The notes beneath the pieces are model-generated. The model was not told the origin of the DNA. It saw only the letters and a program-made list of their open reading frames with translations, and searched no databases. From Rhodospirillales bacterium (lineage in GTDB: Bacteria > Pseudomonadota > Alphaproteobacteria > Rhodospirillales > Defluviicoccaceae): a stretch of 64,000 bases of DNA. Shown here one piece after another: positions 53,068-61,335 of this stretch (its first letter is position 1; the number at the start of each line of letters is the position of its first letter). A program made the position numbers and the translations under genes. The DNA lies in contig JAEULH010000035.1 of NCBI GenBank assembly GCA_016793925.1, positions 1 to 64,000 on the forward strand, given 5' to 3'.

Positions 53068-53991
53068 ATGATCACCCCTCCCTACGACGACCGAGACGGA
53101 TTCATCTGGTACGACGGCGAGATGGTGCCGTGGCGCGAAGCAAAGCTGCACGTTCTCAGCCACGGGCTGCATTACGCCTCATCGGTGTTCGAGGGCGAGC
53201 GGGCCTACAACGGCTCGATCTTCAAGTTGTCCGAGCACTCCGCGCGCTTGGCAGCGTCCGCGCAGATCATGGGCTTCAAGCTGCCCGTGAGCGTCGACGA
53301 GCTTGACCGGATTTGTGCGGAGACGCTGCTGGCCAACGGCATTGTCAACGGCTACATCCGCCCGGTCGCCTGGCGCGGCAGCGAGATGATGGCGGTGTCG
53401 GCGCAGAGCAACCGGATCCATCTGGCGGTCGCCGCCTGGTCGTGGCCGTCGTACTTTTCGCCGGAAGCGCGCCTCCGCGGTCTTCGACTGAAGACCGCAC
53501 CTTGGCATCGGCCGCCGCCGGACTGCGCCCCGGTCATGGCCAAGGCGGCGGGGCTGTACATGATCTGCACCCTGTCGAAGCACGCGGTCGAAGCGCAAGG
53601 CTACGACGATGCGCTCATGCTCGACTGGCGCGGCCTCGTTGCCGAGGCGACGGGCGCCAACATTTTCTTCGTCATGGGCGATGGGCGGCTGCACACCCCG
53701 ACCCCGGACTGCTTTCTTGACGGCATCACCCGGCAGACCGTCATCGAACTCGCCCGCGACCAGGGGATCGAGGTGGTCGAACGGCCGATCGCGCCGTCGG
53801 AGCTTTCGCGGGCGACGGAGGTCTTCCTGACCGGGACCGCGGCGGAGGTGACCTCGGTCTGCGAGATCGATCACCACCGCTTCACGCCCGGCGCGATCAC
53901 CCGCTGCCTGATGGACGCCTACCAGGCCGCCACGGGTCAGATCGAGGCCGCCGTCGCGGCGCCGGCGCCGGCGGCGGCGAGTGTCGCCTGA
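53068..53991 (+). CDS. Branched-chain amino acid aminotransferase
   Basis: 307 residues, the class IV (IlvE) length. Starts MITPPYDDRDGFIWYDGEMVPW, then HYASSVFEGERAYNG, YIRPVAWRGSEMM, the PLP lysine at K159 (VMAKAAGLYM), EATGANIFFV and TPDCFLDGITRQTVIELA. E. coli IlvE has its Schiff-base Lys at 160, so alignment is close to colinear; the usual KAAGNY reads KAAGLY. Transaminates Leu, Ile and Val. Overlaps the next gene's start by one base (TGATG). Confidence 0.9.
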   Translation: MITPPYDDRDGFIWYDGEMVPWREAKLHVLSHGLHYASSVFEGERAYNGSIFKLSEHSARLAASAQIMGFKLPVSVDELDRICAETLLANGIVNGYIRPVAWRGSEMMAVSAQSNRIHLAVAAWSWPSYFSPEARLRGLRLKTAPWHRPPPDCAPVMAKAAGLYMICTLSKHAVEAQGYDDALMLDWRGLVAEATGANIFFVMGDGRLHTPTPDCFLDGITRQTVIELARDQGIEVVERPIAPSELSRATEVFLTGTAAEVTSVCEIDHHRFTPGAITRCLMDAYQAATGQIEAAVAAPAPAAASVA

Positions 53992-54668
53992 TGCGAAGCC
54001 TGAAGCGAGTCCGCCTGCTACCGGCAAAAGCCTCCTCCGGCGCCGCCGCAGGGCTCATCTGCGCCGCCCTCGTGTCGGGGATGTCCGGCGCCGCGTTTGC
54101 GCAGAACGCGGAGGTCGGCGTTCTCCGTGCGATCGGCGGTGAAGAGCCGGTCCCCGCCGGTGGGCCGATTGCGGTTGTGGCCGAGATCTACAATGACACC
54201 GACAACCAGATTCAGCAGATAATCGCGCAGGCGCTCACCGCCCATGGTTACGTCATTCGCTTCGATGCGCCGCTGCTTCTGACCTTCGGCATGCAACGAG
54301 ACCACAAGGTCAGCCCGCTCCCGTCGGGCGCCATCGACAGCGGCATGGCGGAGGAGACGACCGAGTCGGAAGACGAGGTGCCGAGCGTCGACTTTGGCGA
54401 TCAGGGACCCGTCGGCGACGCCCCGCAGATGCCGGACGTCGTCATCGAGTACAATTTCGGGGGCGGCAATGCGCCTCAACCCTCAGTGCAATACAACCTC
54501 GACTTCGTCGTCGGCGACAGCGATTCGCCGCCGATGTGGCAGGGCTCCGTGAGCGCTTCCCTGCCGACGGCCGATCCGGTCGAGGCGGCGCAGGTTCTTG
54601 CGCCGAAGCTGATCGATCACCTGGGCAAGACGGTTCCCGCGCGTCGCGTCGTCCTCAGCCAGCCGTGA
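53991..54668 (+). CDS. Secreted protein of unknown function
   Basis: 225 residues. A signal peptide (hydrophobic GLICAALVSGMSGAAFA, cleaved near AFA-QNA) follows a basic N-terminus. Mature part: IAVVAEIYNDTDNQIQQIIAQAL, an acidic middle (EETTESEDEVPSVDFGDQ), and VIEYNFGGGN...LDFVVGDSD...GSVSASLPTADPVEAAQVLAPKLIDHLG. The last part resembles small periplasmic lipoprotein-like folds that assemble on outer-membrane complexes, but no family is recognised. Translationally coupled to the aminotransferase gene by a 1-base overlap, so it may be co-expressed without a functional link. Confidence 0.75.
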   Translation: MRSLKRVRLLPAKASSGAAAGLICAALVSGMSGAAFAQNAEVGVLRAIGGEEPVPAGGPIAVVAEIYNDTDNQIQQIIAQALTAHGYVIRFDAPLLLTFGMQRDHKVSPLPSGAIDSGMAEETTESEDEVPSVDFGDQGPVGDAPQMPDVVIEYNFGGGNAPQPSVQYNLDFVVGDSDSPPMWQGSVSASLPTADPVEAAQVLAPKLIDHLGKTVPARRVVLSQP

Positions 54669-54683
54669 TCCATCGCGGCGGAG

Positions 54684-55502
54684 CTACAGGTGGACGCCGG
54701 GCGTCTCCATGGCGTTTTCGCTCAGCTCCCGGGTGATGAAAGCGAACGCTTCGTCGACGCTGTCGGCGCGGTGGAAGAGGTCCAGATCGCGGGCGCTGAT
54801 CGTGCCGAACTCGACCATCGCGTCAAGGTTCAGCACCTTGTCCCAGAACGCCCGGCCGTAAAGCACGATCGGCAGGCGCTTGCGCAGCTTGCCGGTCTGG
54901 ACAAGTGTGAGCACCTCGAAAACCTCATCGAGCGTGCCGAAGCCGCCGGGGAAGGCGACGAGTGCCTTGGCGAGATAAACGAACCAGAATTTGCGCATGA
55001 AGAAATAGTGGAACTCGAACCCGAGGTTTCGGGTGATGTAGGCGTTGCCGCATTCTTCGTTCGGAATCGAGATCGAAAGGCCGATGTTCATCCCGCGCGC
55101 TTCCGATGCGCCGCGGTTCGCCGCTTCCATGATGCCCGGCCCGCCGCCGGTGCAGACGACAAAACGCCGATGCTTTTCTTCCAGGCCTTTCGACCAGTCG
55201 GTTAACCGGCGGGCCAGCTCGCGGCACTCCTCGTAGTAGCGGGACATGCCGACCTGCGCGGCCGCCGCTGTTTCGTCGCCGCCGGTCGCCCGCACCGCTT
55301 CAAGCGCGGCCTCGGCGACCTCACGCGATTGCAGCCGCGACGAGCCGAAGAAGACGATCGTGTCGCTGATCCTCAGGGCCTCGAACCGGGCCTCGGGATG
55401 CACGTATTCGGAAAGAATGCGCAAGGGCCGGGCATGGCGACTGCCCATGAAACGCGCGCTGGCGTAGGCCTTTTCCGGGCGCGGCGCAGGCTTTTCGGGC
55501 AT
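54684..55502 (-). CDS. LOG-family protein (nucleotide phosphoribohydrolase-like)
   Basis: 272 residues. Rossmann-like LOG domain with FFGSSRL, CTGGGPGIMEAANRGA and the signature PGGFGTLDEVFE (PGGxGTxxE). LOG proteins release the base from nucleoside monophosphates; plant LOG makes active cytokinin, bacterial homologues include the YgdH/PpnN class. The extra N-terminal 60 residues place it in the longer bacterial group. The physiological substrate is not clear. Convergent with the secreted protein gene, 15 bases apart. Confidence 0.9.
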   Translation of the reverse strand: MPEKPAPRPEKAYASARFMGSRHARPLRILSEYVHPEARFEALRISDTIVFFGSSRLQSREVAEAALEAVRATGGDETAAAAQVGMSRYYEECRELARRLTDWSKGLEEKHRRFVVCTGGGPGIMEAANRGASEARGMNIGLSISIPNEECGNAYITRNLGFEFHYFFMRKFWFVYLAKALVAFPGGFGTLDEVFEVLTLVQTGKLRKRLPIVLYGRAFWDKVLNLDAMVEFGTISARDLDLFHRADSVDEAFAFITRELSENAMETPGVHL

Positions 55503-55528
55503 CTGGAGCTCCGCGTTCTTGATGGCTG

Positions 55529-56182
55529 TCAGATGGGGAGGTGGCGCAGATCGGGGACGATCGTGGTCGCCTCGGGAAACGGGCTCGCTTCGTCCGGTGG
55601 GACGCGGCCGATGAAGCGCAGTCCGGTTTCCTGCGCCGCGTCGTAATCGGTCATCGCGTCGCCGATGAACAGAACCCGCTCCGCGGCAAGGCCGTGATCG
55701 GCGAGCAGGGTGCGGATGACCGTGACCTTGTCGGGCGGCGAGCCGCGGACCACGGTGAAGTATTCGGTCATGTTTCGCCGGGCGATGATGTCGCGCAGCT
55801 CCGGCTCGGGGGTCCCGGATACGACGAACAGGGGACGGCGGCCAACGAGCGCATCGAGCAGTTCGCGCGCACCGTCGACCCAGTCAGACTCGACGACGGC
55901 ATCGACAACCAGCCGCGAAAAGCGTCGCCCAAGCATCGCCACCTCGTCGTGATCGACGTCGATGCCAAGCAGTTCGCGGTGGCAGTAGCGAATCTTCTGG
56001 ATCCGAGAGACGCCGCCGTGCGCCCGATGGTGGGCGAGAACGGCTGCGAGAACATCGTCGCCGCAGTCCTTGTACAGCTCCCGGAATGCCGCGGTCTTGA
56101 TGTCGGCCGATTCCGCCAGGACGCCGTCGAAGTCGAAAAAGATGGCGTCAAGCGCGCCGAAGCGAGCGCCGAGCGGCTTCAT
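55529..56182 (-). CDS. HAD-superfamily hydrolase (beta-phosphoglucomutase-like)
   Basis: 217 residues. Motif I IFFDFDGVLAES supplies the nucleophile and acid Asp pair, motif II VVSGTPE, motif III Lys in SPPDKVTVI, and motif IV FIGDAMTDYDAAQETG. A helical cap domain (residues about 25-90) marks subfamily IA. Phosphatase or phosphomutase of unknown substrate. It lies between the LOG gene and pgsA on the same strand, 86 bases after the pgsA stop. Confidence 0.88.
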   Translation of the reverse strand: MKPLGARFGALDAIFFDFDGVLAESADIKTAAFRELYKDCGDDVLAAVLAHHRAHGGVSRIQKIRYCHRELLGIDVDHDEVAMLGRRFSRLVVDAVVESDWVDGARELLDALVGRRPLFVVSGTPEPELRDIIARRNMTEYFTVVRGSPPDKVTVIRTLLADHGLAAERVLFIGDAMTDYDAAQETGLRFIGRVPPDEASPFPEATTIVPDLRHLPI

Positions 56183-56268
56183 TTCGCGGCTCCGTGGCGG
56201 CGGCCCGCCGTTTCGGCCCGGGCAGCGTTTTTGGGCCGAGCCGTGAAGGAGAGGATCAGCATACCGCG

Positions 56269-56895
56269 CTAGCCGAGGTCGCGAGCCGGGTCCGCGCGCT
56301 TGATGGCCGCCGCCGGGCGGGGCTCGGCGCCGGTATCGTCGCCCATGTGCCTCATCCCGGCGCGAAGGTAGTCGTAGCCGGTGATCAGGGTCAGCGCCGC
56401 CGCCAGCCACAGCCCGTAGGCGCCGATCTCCGCCATGGTGACGCCGAACACCGATGGGCCGACGTCGCCCGCGACGAGCAGGCCGAGAGCGATCATCTGG
56501 ATCGTCGTTTTCCACTTCGCCAGGCGGGTGACCGGCACGCCGACCTGCAACTGGGCGAGATGTTCGCGGAGCCCCGAGACGAGGATCTCGCGGCAAAGGA
56601 TGACGACCGCCGCCAGGATATCGACGCCGTTGAGGCGATCAATGCCGACAAGGATCAGCAGGATCGAGGCGACCAGCAGCTTGTCGGCGACGGGATCGAG
56701 GAATCGCCCGAAACTCGACTGCTGGCTGCGGACGCGAGCGAGGTAGCCGTCGAAGAAATCGGTAACGCAAGCGTAGAAGTAGACAGCGAAAGCCAACCAG
56801 GAGCCGGTCGCGGTGCCGGCGAGAAGGAGCAGGCATACCACCGGCGTCGCGAGGACCCGCGACAACGTCAGCATGTTTGGAAGATTGGCATCCAT
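56269..56895 (-). CDS. pgsA: CDP-diacylglycerol-glycerol-3-phosphate 3-phosphatidyltransferase
   Basis: 208 residues, start MDANLPNMLTLSRVLATP. The CDP-alcohol phosphatidyltransferase motif is complete: TDFFDGYLARVRSQQSSFGRFLDPVADK contains D-x2-DG-x2-AR-x8-G-x3-D-x3-D. About five membrane helices. Makes phosphatidylglycerol phosphate for PG and cardiolipin in the inner membrane; PG is also the substrate of Lgt. It starts 11 bases after the uvrC stop; uvrC-pgsA is a widespread gene pair. Confidence 0.95.
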   Translation of the reverse strand: MDANLPNMLTLSRVLATPVVCLLLLAGTATGSWLAFAVYFYACVTDFFDGYLARVRSQQSSFGRFLDPVADKLLVASILLILVGIDRLNGVDILAAVVILCREILVSGLREHLAQLQVGVPVTRLAKWKTTIQMIALGLLVAGDVGPSVFGVTMAEIGAYGLWLAAALTLITGYDYLRAGMRHMGDDTGAEPRPAAAIKRADPARDLG

Positions 56896-56906
56896 GCTAG
56901 CGCATT

Positions 56907-58844
56907 CTATCGCTCGGCATGGAACCATTCATAGATCTTATTGGCCATATCCCGGCTGATTCCCGCAACGGCCTCGATATCGCCGCGGCCGGCGCGGCTG
57001 ACGGCTCGCGCAGAGCCGAAGTGGTGCAGCAAGGCCTTTTTGCGATGCGGGCCGATGCCCGGGATCTCGTCCAGCGTCGACCGGCTGAGTCGGGCCGAGC
57101 GCCGGGCGCGGTGGGTGCCGATGGCGAAGCGATGCGCCTCGTCGCGCAGCCGCTGGAGAAAGTAGAGCACCGGCGAGCGCGGCTCCAGCGACAGCGGCGG
57201 AAGACCGGGCCGATAGATCCGCTCGTGTCCGGCATTGCGATCGGGTCCCTTGGCGATTGCCGCCAGGGCCACGTCGACGATCCCGAGATCGGCGAAGACG
57301 TCGACGCCGACCGCAAGCTGACCCGGTCCGCCGTCGATCAGGACCAGATCCGGCCACTGTTCGCCGGCACCATGCGCGTCCCCCTCGAGCTCCGGCGCAC
57401 GCTCGGCCGCGGCGCGGCGGCCCCGGCTGAACCGGCGGGTGAGCACCTCGCGCATCATCGCATAGTCGTCTCCCGGGGCAATGTCGCGCTGGCGTATGGT
57501 GAACTTGCGGTAGGCTGCTTTCTGCAAACCCTCCGGTCCGGCGACGATCATCGCGCCGACCGCCTCTGTTCCCGAGACGTGGCTGTTGTCGAACACTTCG
57601 ATCCGACGCGGTGGCGCCTCGAGCTGCAGCGCACGTGCCAGTCCCTCGAGGAGGCGCCGCTGAGAAGCGCTTTCGGCAACGCGCCGGCCGAGTTCCGCAC
57701 GGGCATTGGCCAGTGCATGCTCGACCAGGTTCGCCTTGGCCCCGCGCTGGGGCGTCCTCAGCTCGACGCGCTTGCCGGCGTGCACGGACAGGGCCTCGGC
57801 GATGATGGCCTGATCGGGCAAAGGGTGGCTGAGCAGGATCAAGGGCGGCGGCGCCCGGTCGGCGTAGAACTGACCGAGGAAGGCTGAAATGACCGCCCCG
57901 GCGCTGGCGCTTTCCGCATGAGACGGAAAATAGGCGCGGTTGCCGTAGTTGCAGCCGGCGCGGAAAAAGAAGACCTCAATGCAGGTCTGGCCGCCGGCCT
58001 GATAGGCGGCGACGACGTCGGCCTCTGCCATGCCTTCGAGGTTGATGTCCTGATGCGACTGGACGGCGGTCAAAGCCCGGATGCGGTCGCGATAGCGGGC
58101 GGCCTCCTCGAAGTCGAGCACCTCCGCCGCCGCCTCCATCCGCTGCGCCAGATCCTGCTGGATGCGTTGGCTGTCGCCGCGGAGGAAGGCGCGGGCCTCC
58201 TCGACGAGTTCCTCGTAGTCAGCTTCGCCGATGCGTCCGACGCAGGGTGCGGCGCAGCGCTTGATCTGATGGAGCAGGCAAGGCCGGGTGCGTGCCGCGA
58301 ACACGGCGTCGGAGCAGCTTCGCAGGAGGAACGCGCGCTGAAGGGCGACGAGCGTCCGGTTGACCGACCATGCCGAAGCGAAAGGGCCGAAGTAGTCGCC
58401 CCGCCGCGACTGGGCGCCGCGATGCTTCAGCACCTGGGGGTAGGCGTGGTCGGCGGTGACGAGGATGCACGGGAGCGACTTGTCGTCGCGCAGCACGATG
58501 TTGTAACGGGGCCGGTGTCGCTTGATCAGATTGGCCTCAAGCAGCAGCGCCTCGGCCTCGGTGTGGGTGGTCACGATCTCGAGAGCCACGGTTTCGGCGA
58601 CCATCCGACGCAACCGCGGGCCGAGCCGCCCGACGTGGACGTAGTTGGTGATCCGCTTCCTGAGGTTTTTCGCTTTGCCGACGTAGAGAAAGTCGCCCTT
58701 GGCGCCGATCATGCGATAGACGCCGGGGCTTCCCGGCATGGTCGCCAGCCGCGCCTGGATAAGTTCGGCGCCTTGCGCTGGCAGCGTCTCGGCAACGCCC
58801 GTGGAACCATCCGGCTCCGCTGCGTTTTCGGGCGGATTGGGCAT
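56907..58844 (-). CDS. uvrC: Excinuclease ABC subunit C
   Basis: 645 residues from MPNPPENAAEPDG at 58844. N-terminal GIY-YIG nuclease (about 30-110: GVYRMIGAKGDFLYVGKAKNL), a Cys-rich stretch (RPCLLHQIKRCAAPCVGRIGE), UVR domain (EAAAEVLDFEEAARYRDRI), the RNase H-like C-terminal nuclease (IEVFDNSHVSGTEAVGAMIV; LVLIDGGPGQL) and a helix-hairpin-helix (LDEIPGIGPHRKKALLHHFGS). Makes both incisions in nucleotide excision repair. The stop of the frame upstream is at 59030; the start is taken where family sequence begins. Confidence 0.95.
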   Translation of the reverse strand: MPNPPENAAEPDGSTGVAETLPAQGAELIQARLATMPGSPGVYRMIGAKGDFLYVGKAKNLRKRITNYVHVGRLGPRLRRMVAETVALEIVTTHTEAEALLLEANLIKRHRPRYNIVLRDDKSLPCILVTADHAYPQVLKHRGAQSRRGDYFGPFASAWSVNRTLVALQRAFLLRSCSDAVFAARTRPCLLHQIKRCAAPCVGRIGEADYEELVEEARAFLRGDSQRIQQDLAQRMEAAAEVLDFEEAARYRDRIRALTAVQSHQDINLEGMAEADVVAAYQAGGQTCIEVFFFRAGCNYGNRAYFPSHAESASAGAVISAFLGQFYADRAPPPLILLSHPLPDQAIIAEALSVHAGKRVELRTPQRGAKANLVEHALANARAELGRRVAESASQRRLLEGLARALQLEAPPRRIEVFDNSHVSGTEAVGAMIVAGPEGLQKAAYRKFTIRQRDIAPGDDYAMMREVLTRRFSRGRRAAAERAPELEGDAHGAGEQWPDLVLIDGGPGQLAVGVDVFADLGIVDVALAAIAKGPDRNAGHERIYRPGLPPLSLEPRSPVLYFLQRLRDEAHRFAIGTHRARRSARLSRSTLDEIPGIGPHRKKALLHHFGSARAVSRAGRGDIEAVAGISRDMANKIYEWFHAER

Positions 58845-59183
58845 GAACTTTATGTGCCCCGACTTCGTTTGGCCGTCAACGTCGGCCGTGCCGCCGTGCG
58901 CTATCGGCGGTTCGCTCGCTATCCCCGCAGTCTGTGGAAAAGCCTGTTGACGAACGGCCGTCAAGTCGCCGTTGATGCCGATAATTGCTGCCTTTTTATG
59001 GCTTTGCGCGCCACAGAGGCAGTCTCCCATATAATTGTAATTGCTGAAGTATCTGCAATCCGACGCCGCGGGAACAGCGCTCGGATGGGCGCACGCCGCC
59101 CGTGCGCGGCTGCTGATCCGGCCTGTGCAGAAATGCGAACGACACCGACCCGAAAGGGGGCAATGCCGCTCATCGGGCGGCGA
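58845..59183. other. 339-base gap between folB and uvrC
   Basis: No gene recognised. It contains an AT-rich island around 59020-59060, with TTGCAG (59058 to 59053) and ATTATA (59035 to 59030) on the minus strand at 17-base spacing; this could be the uvrC promoter. The plus strand there reads TATAAT at 59030-59035, with no gene in that direction. Confidence 0.45.
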
Positions 59184-59609
59184 TTAACCCGCCGCTCTGT
59201 CTTGTGGAAAACGCTCGAGCTCTACCCCCACACTCGCCGCGTCCGGAAGGATATCGAGCTTTTCGACGCGAACCCGTGCGGATTTTACGCGAAGATCCTC
59301 CAGACACATTGCCGCAATCTCTTCCGCCACCGTTTCAACGAGCTTGATGTGACGGCTTGCGACAATCTCCCGAACTCTCATTGTTATTTTTTCGTAACAA
59401 ACCACGTTGGCAATGTCGTCGTCAAGATCCCTGTCGTCCCGGACGGCAAGATCGATGTTGATGCGGATCCGCTGGTGGTCCGTCCGCTCATGGCGATGCA
59501 CGCCGATACAGCACAGCAGGACAAGATCGCGGATGAAGACGTGGCGCAGTGCGTTACGGGCGTCGGCTATCCGCGCCGGCTGAACGGACGCTGCCGAGAC
59601 TGGCGTCAT
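59184..59609 (-). CDS. folB: Dihydroneopterin aldolase FolB
   Basis: 141 residues. FolB fold: VFIRDLVLLCCIGVHRHERTDHQRIRINIDLAV (substrate-binding GVxxxER), then CYEKITMRVREIV, HIKLVETVAEEIA (Glu binding the pterin) and ARVRVEKLDIL with the catalytic Lys. Cleaves dihydroneopterin to hydroxymethyl-dihydropterin in folate synthesis. About 15 extra N-terminal residues. Follows a pteridine-reductase-like SDR gene by 36 bases on the same strand, a natural pathway pairing. Confidence 0.9.
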   Translation of the reverse strand: MTPVSAASVQPARIADARNALRHVFIRDLVLLCCIGVHRHERTDHQRIRINIDLAVRDDRDLDDDIANVVCYEKITMRVREIVASRHIKLVETVAEEIAAMCLEDLRVKSARVRVEKLDILPDAASVGVELERFPQDRAAG

Positions 59610-59645
59610 ACCTTGCTCTCCCCAGGGATGCGTCGCACGGGCGGC

Positions 59646-60422
59646 TCATTCATCGGCGGATGCCGGTCCGCCGGCGCGTGGCGACCAGCCGAGGTGCTGG
59701 CCCGCATCGACAGCGATCATCTGGCCGGTGACCGAGTGTGCGTCAAGGATGAAGCGAATTGCCGCGGCGATCTCTTCGGGGCGGACGCGGCGAGAAAGAG
59801 GCAGCGCGGTCCACTGGCGGCGGAAGCTGTCCTCCGTCTGCCGGGCGCTCGGCAGGGTCGGCCCGGGGCCGACGGCGTTTACCCGCACCGCGGGCGCCAG
59901 CGCCATGGCCAGCGTTTGCGTCAGCGTCCATAGCCCGGCCTTGCTGACGGTGTAGGAGGTGAAGAACGGCGTCAGGTTCCAGACCCGCTGGTCGAGGATG
60001 TTGATCACGTTGCCGCGGCTGCCGGCGGGCAGCGCCCGCGCAAACGCCTGGGTGAGGACAAAGGGCGCACGGAGATTGACCTCCATGTGCATGTCCCACG
60101 AGGCTCGGGTCGCGGTGTTGGCGCCGTCCGTTTCGAAGACCGAGGCGTTGTTGACCAGCGCGGCGAGCGGCCCGAGCGCATCGATCGCCCTGGCGACGAG
60201 GCCGCCCGTCTCCTCCTCGCGTGAGAGGTCGGCCCGTATCGCTACCGCCGCGCCGCCGCCGGCGGCGATCTCGGCGACAACGGCGTCGGCTTCGGCTGCG
60301 GACTGGTGGTAGTGGACCGCGACGCGCCATCCCCTGGCAGCGAGATCAAGGGCGATGAAGCGACCGATCCGCTTGGCCGCACCGGTGATCAGGACCGCGG
60401 CGCTCACACGCTGCCTCTGCAT
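59646..60422 (-). CDS. Pteridine-reductase-like short-chain dehydrogenase (FolM/PTR1 type)
   Basis: 258 residues. NADP-binding TGAAKRIGR and NNASVFETD, then active site with Asp in NILDQR in place of the usual Ser, and YTVSK. The spacings Asp to Tyr (13) and Tyr to Lys (4) equal those of Leishmania PTR1 (D181, Y194, K198). SDRs of this subtype reduce dihydrobiopterin, dihydrofolate or dihydromonapterin. Location directly before folB, 25 bases after a Hod-like gene, supports a pterin role. Start MQRQRVSAAVLITG is the first family-like ATG. Confidence 0.87.
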   Translation of the reverse strand: MQRQRVSAAVLITGAAKRIGRFIALDLAARGWRVAVHYHQSAAEADAVVAEIAAGGGAAVAIRADLSREEETGGLVARAIDALGPLAALVNNASVFETDGANTATRASWDMHMEVNLRAPFVLTQAFARALPAGSRGNVINILDQRVWNLTPFFTSYTVSKAGLWTLTQTLAMALAPAVRVNAVGPGPTLPSARQTEDSFRRQWTALPLSRRVRPEEIAAAIRFILDAHSVTGQMIAVDAGQHLGWSPRAGGPASADE

Positions 60423-60447
60423 AGCCGACCGGCAGGAGAGGGGCGCC

Positions 60448-61257
60448 TCACTCGGAGAGAAGGGCCGGCGGGAAAGGTTCGCCGATGAAGGCTTCGATCG
60501 CCTCCGCCGTTTCCTCCGGGATCTCGATCGACGGGAAGTGCGTCTGGCCGTGCAGGCGCTGGACCCGGAACCAGGGGTGGCCCTCGGCGAAGGCCTGCTG
60601 GGCCCAGAGGTAGGCGTCGTCCTTCGGCTGCGAATAGAGGTGGAGGACCGGCAAAGACGGATGAATACAGGCCAGCGCATGCTGCGGGCTGCCCCACTGG
60701 CCGTAGGCAAGGCTGATCTCGCGGGCCGCTCGCGCCCACATCTCCTGGCCGTAAGCGCCCATCTCCTCGCCGATATGGCGCATGACCTCGGGAAAACTGC
60801 CGCGCCCCATCCAGGATGCGAACATGCTCGCGCGGGTCTTGCGCCAACGCTCGGGATCGCGAAGCCCGTTCAGCGTCGCCAGGAATGCGGCCGGCGGCGG
60901 AGACATGATCCAGTCGAGAAAGACGGCGCGCGCGACCCGCTCGCCGAGCCGGCGCCGCAGGGTGACGGCAATCCACCCGGCATGCGAGTTGGTGACGGGT
61001 ACGACCTCGCCGATGCCGCGCTCGTCGAGCAGGCGGATGAGATCGGCGACCAGATCCTCGCTGGTAAAATCGCCGTCGGCGGCCGCGGCCTCGCCGTGGC
61101 CGCGCCAATCGACGCTGAGGGCGCGTCGGTGACCGCTCTCCAGCTCGACGAGGCGATCGAAGGCGCTGCGGTTTTCGCACCAGGTCGGCAGGCACAGAAG
61201 CGCCGGCTCACCGGTGCCGCGATCGTCAAAGGCCAGGGAGAGTTCTGCTGCACGCAT
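60448..61257 (-). CDS. Alpha/beta-hydrolase-fold protein resembling cofactor-free 2,4-dioxygenase Hod
   Basis: 269 residues from MRAAELSLAF. Nucleophile-elbow position S91 (TNSHAGW), D115 (VFLDWIM) and H240 (GQTHFPS) match the catalytic S101, D126 and H251 of Arthrobacter Hod in order and spacing (24/125 against 25/125). Other stretches also recall Hod: EMWARAAREI, YGQWGSP, LHLYSQP, FAEGHPWF and THFPSIEIP. Hod cleaves 1H-3-hydroxy-4-oxoquinaldine with O2 and without cofactor. Without quinolone genes nearby the substrate is uncertain; an ordinary hydrolase remains possible. Between mnmA and the FolM-like gene on the same strand. Confidence 0.8.
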   Translation of the reverse strand: MRAAELSLAFDDRGTGEPALLCLPTWCENRSAFDRLVELESGHRRALSVDWRGHGEAAAADGDFTSEDLVADLIRLLDERGIGEVVPVTNSHAGWIAVTLRRRLGERVARAVFLDWIMSPPPAAFLATLNGLRDPERWRKTRASMFASWMGRGSFPEVMRHIGEEMGAYGQEMWARAAREISLAYGQWGSPQHALACIHPSLPVLHLYSQPKDDAYLWAQQAFAEGHPWFRVQRLHGQTHFPSIEIPEETAEAIEAFIGEPFPPALLSE

Positions 61258-61335
61258 GCCGCCATCCTGCCGCTTTTCGCCGACGGAGCGCAAGTCCGCA
61301 ACGGCGTTTGCTCAGGGCCTGCACCGCGCGCGCTC

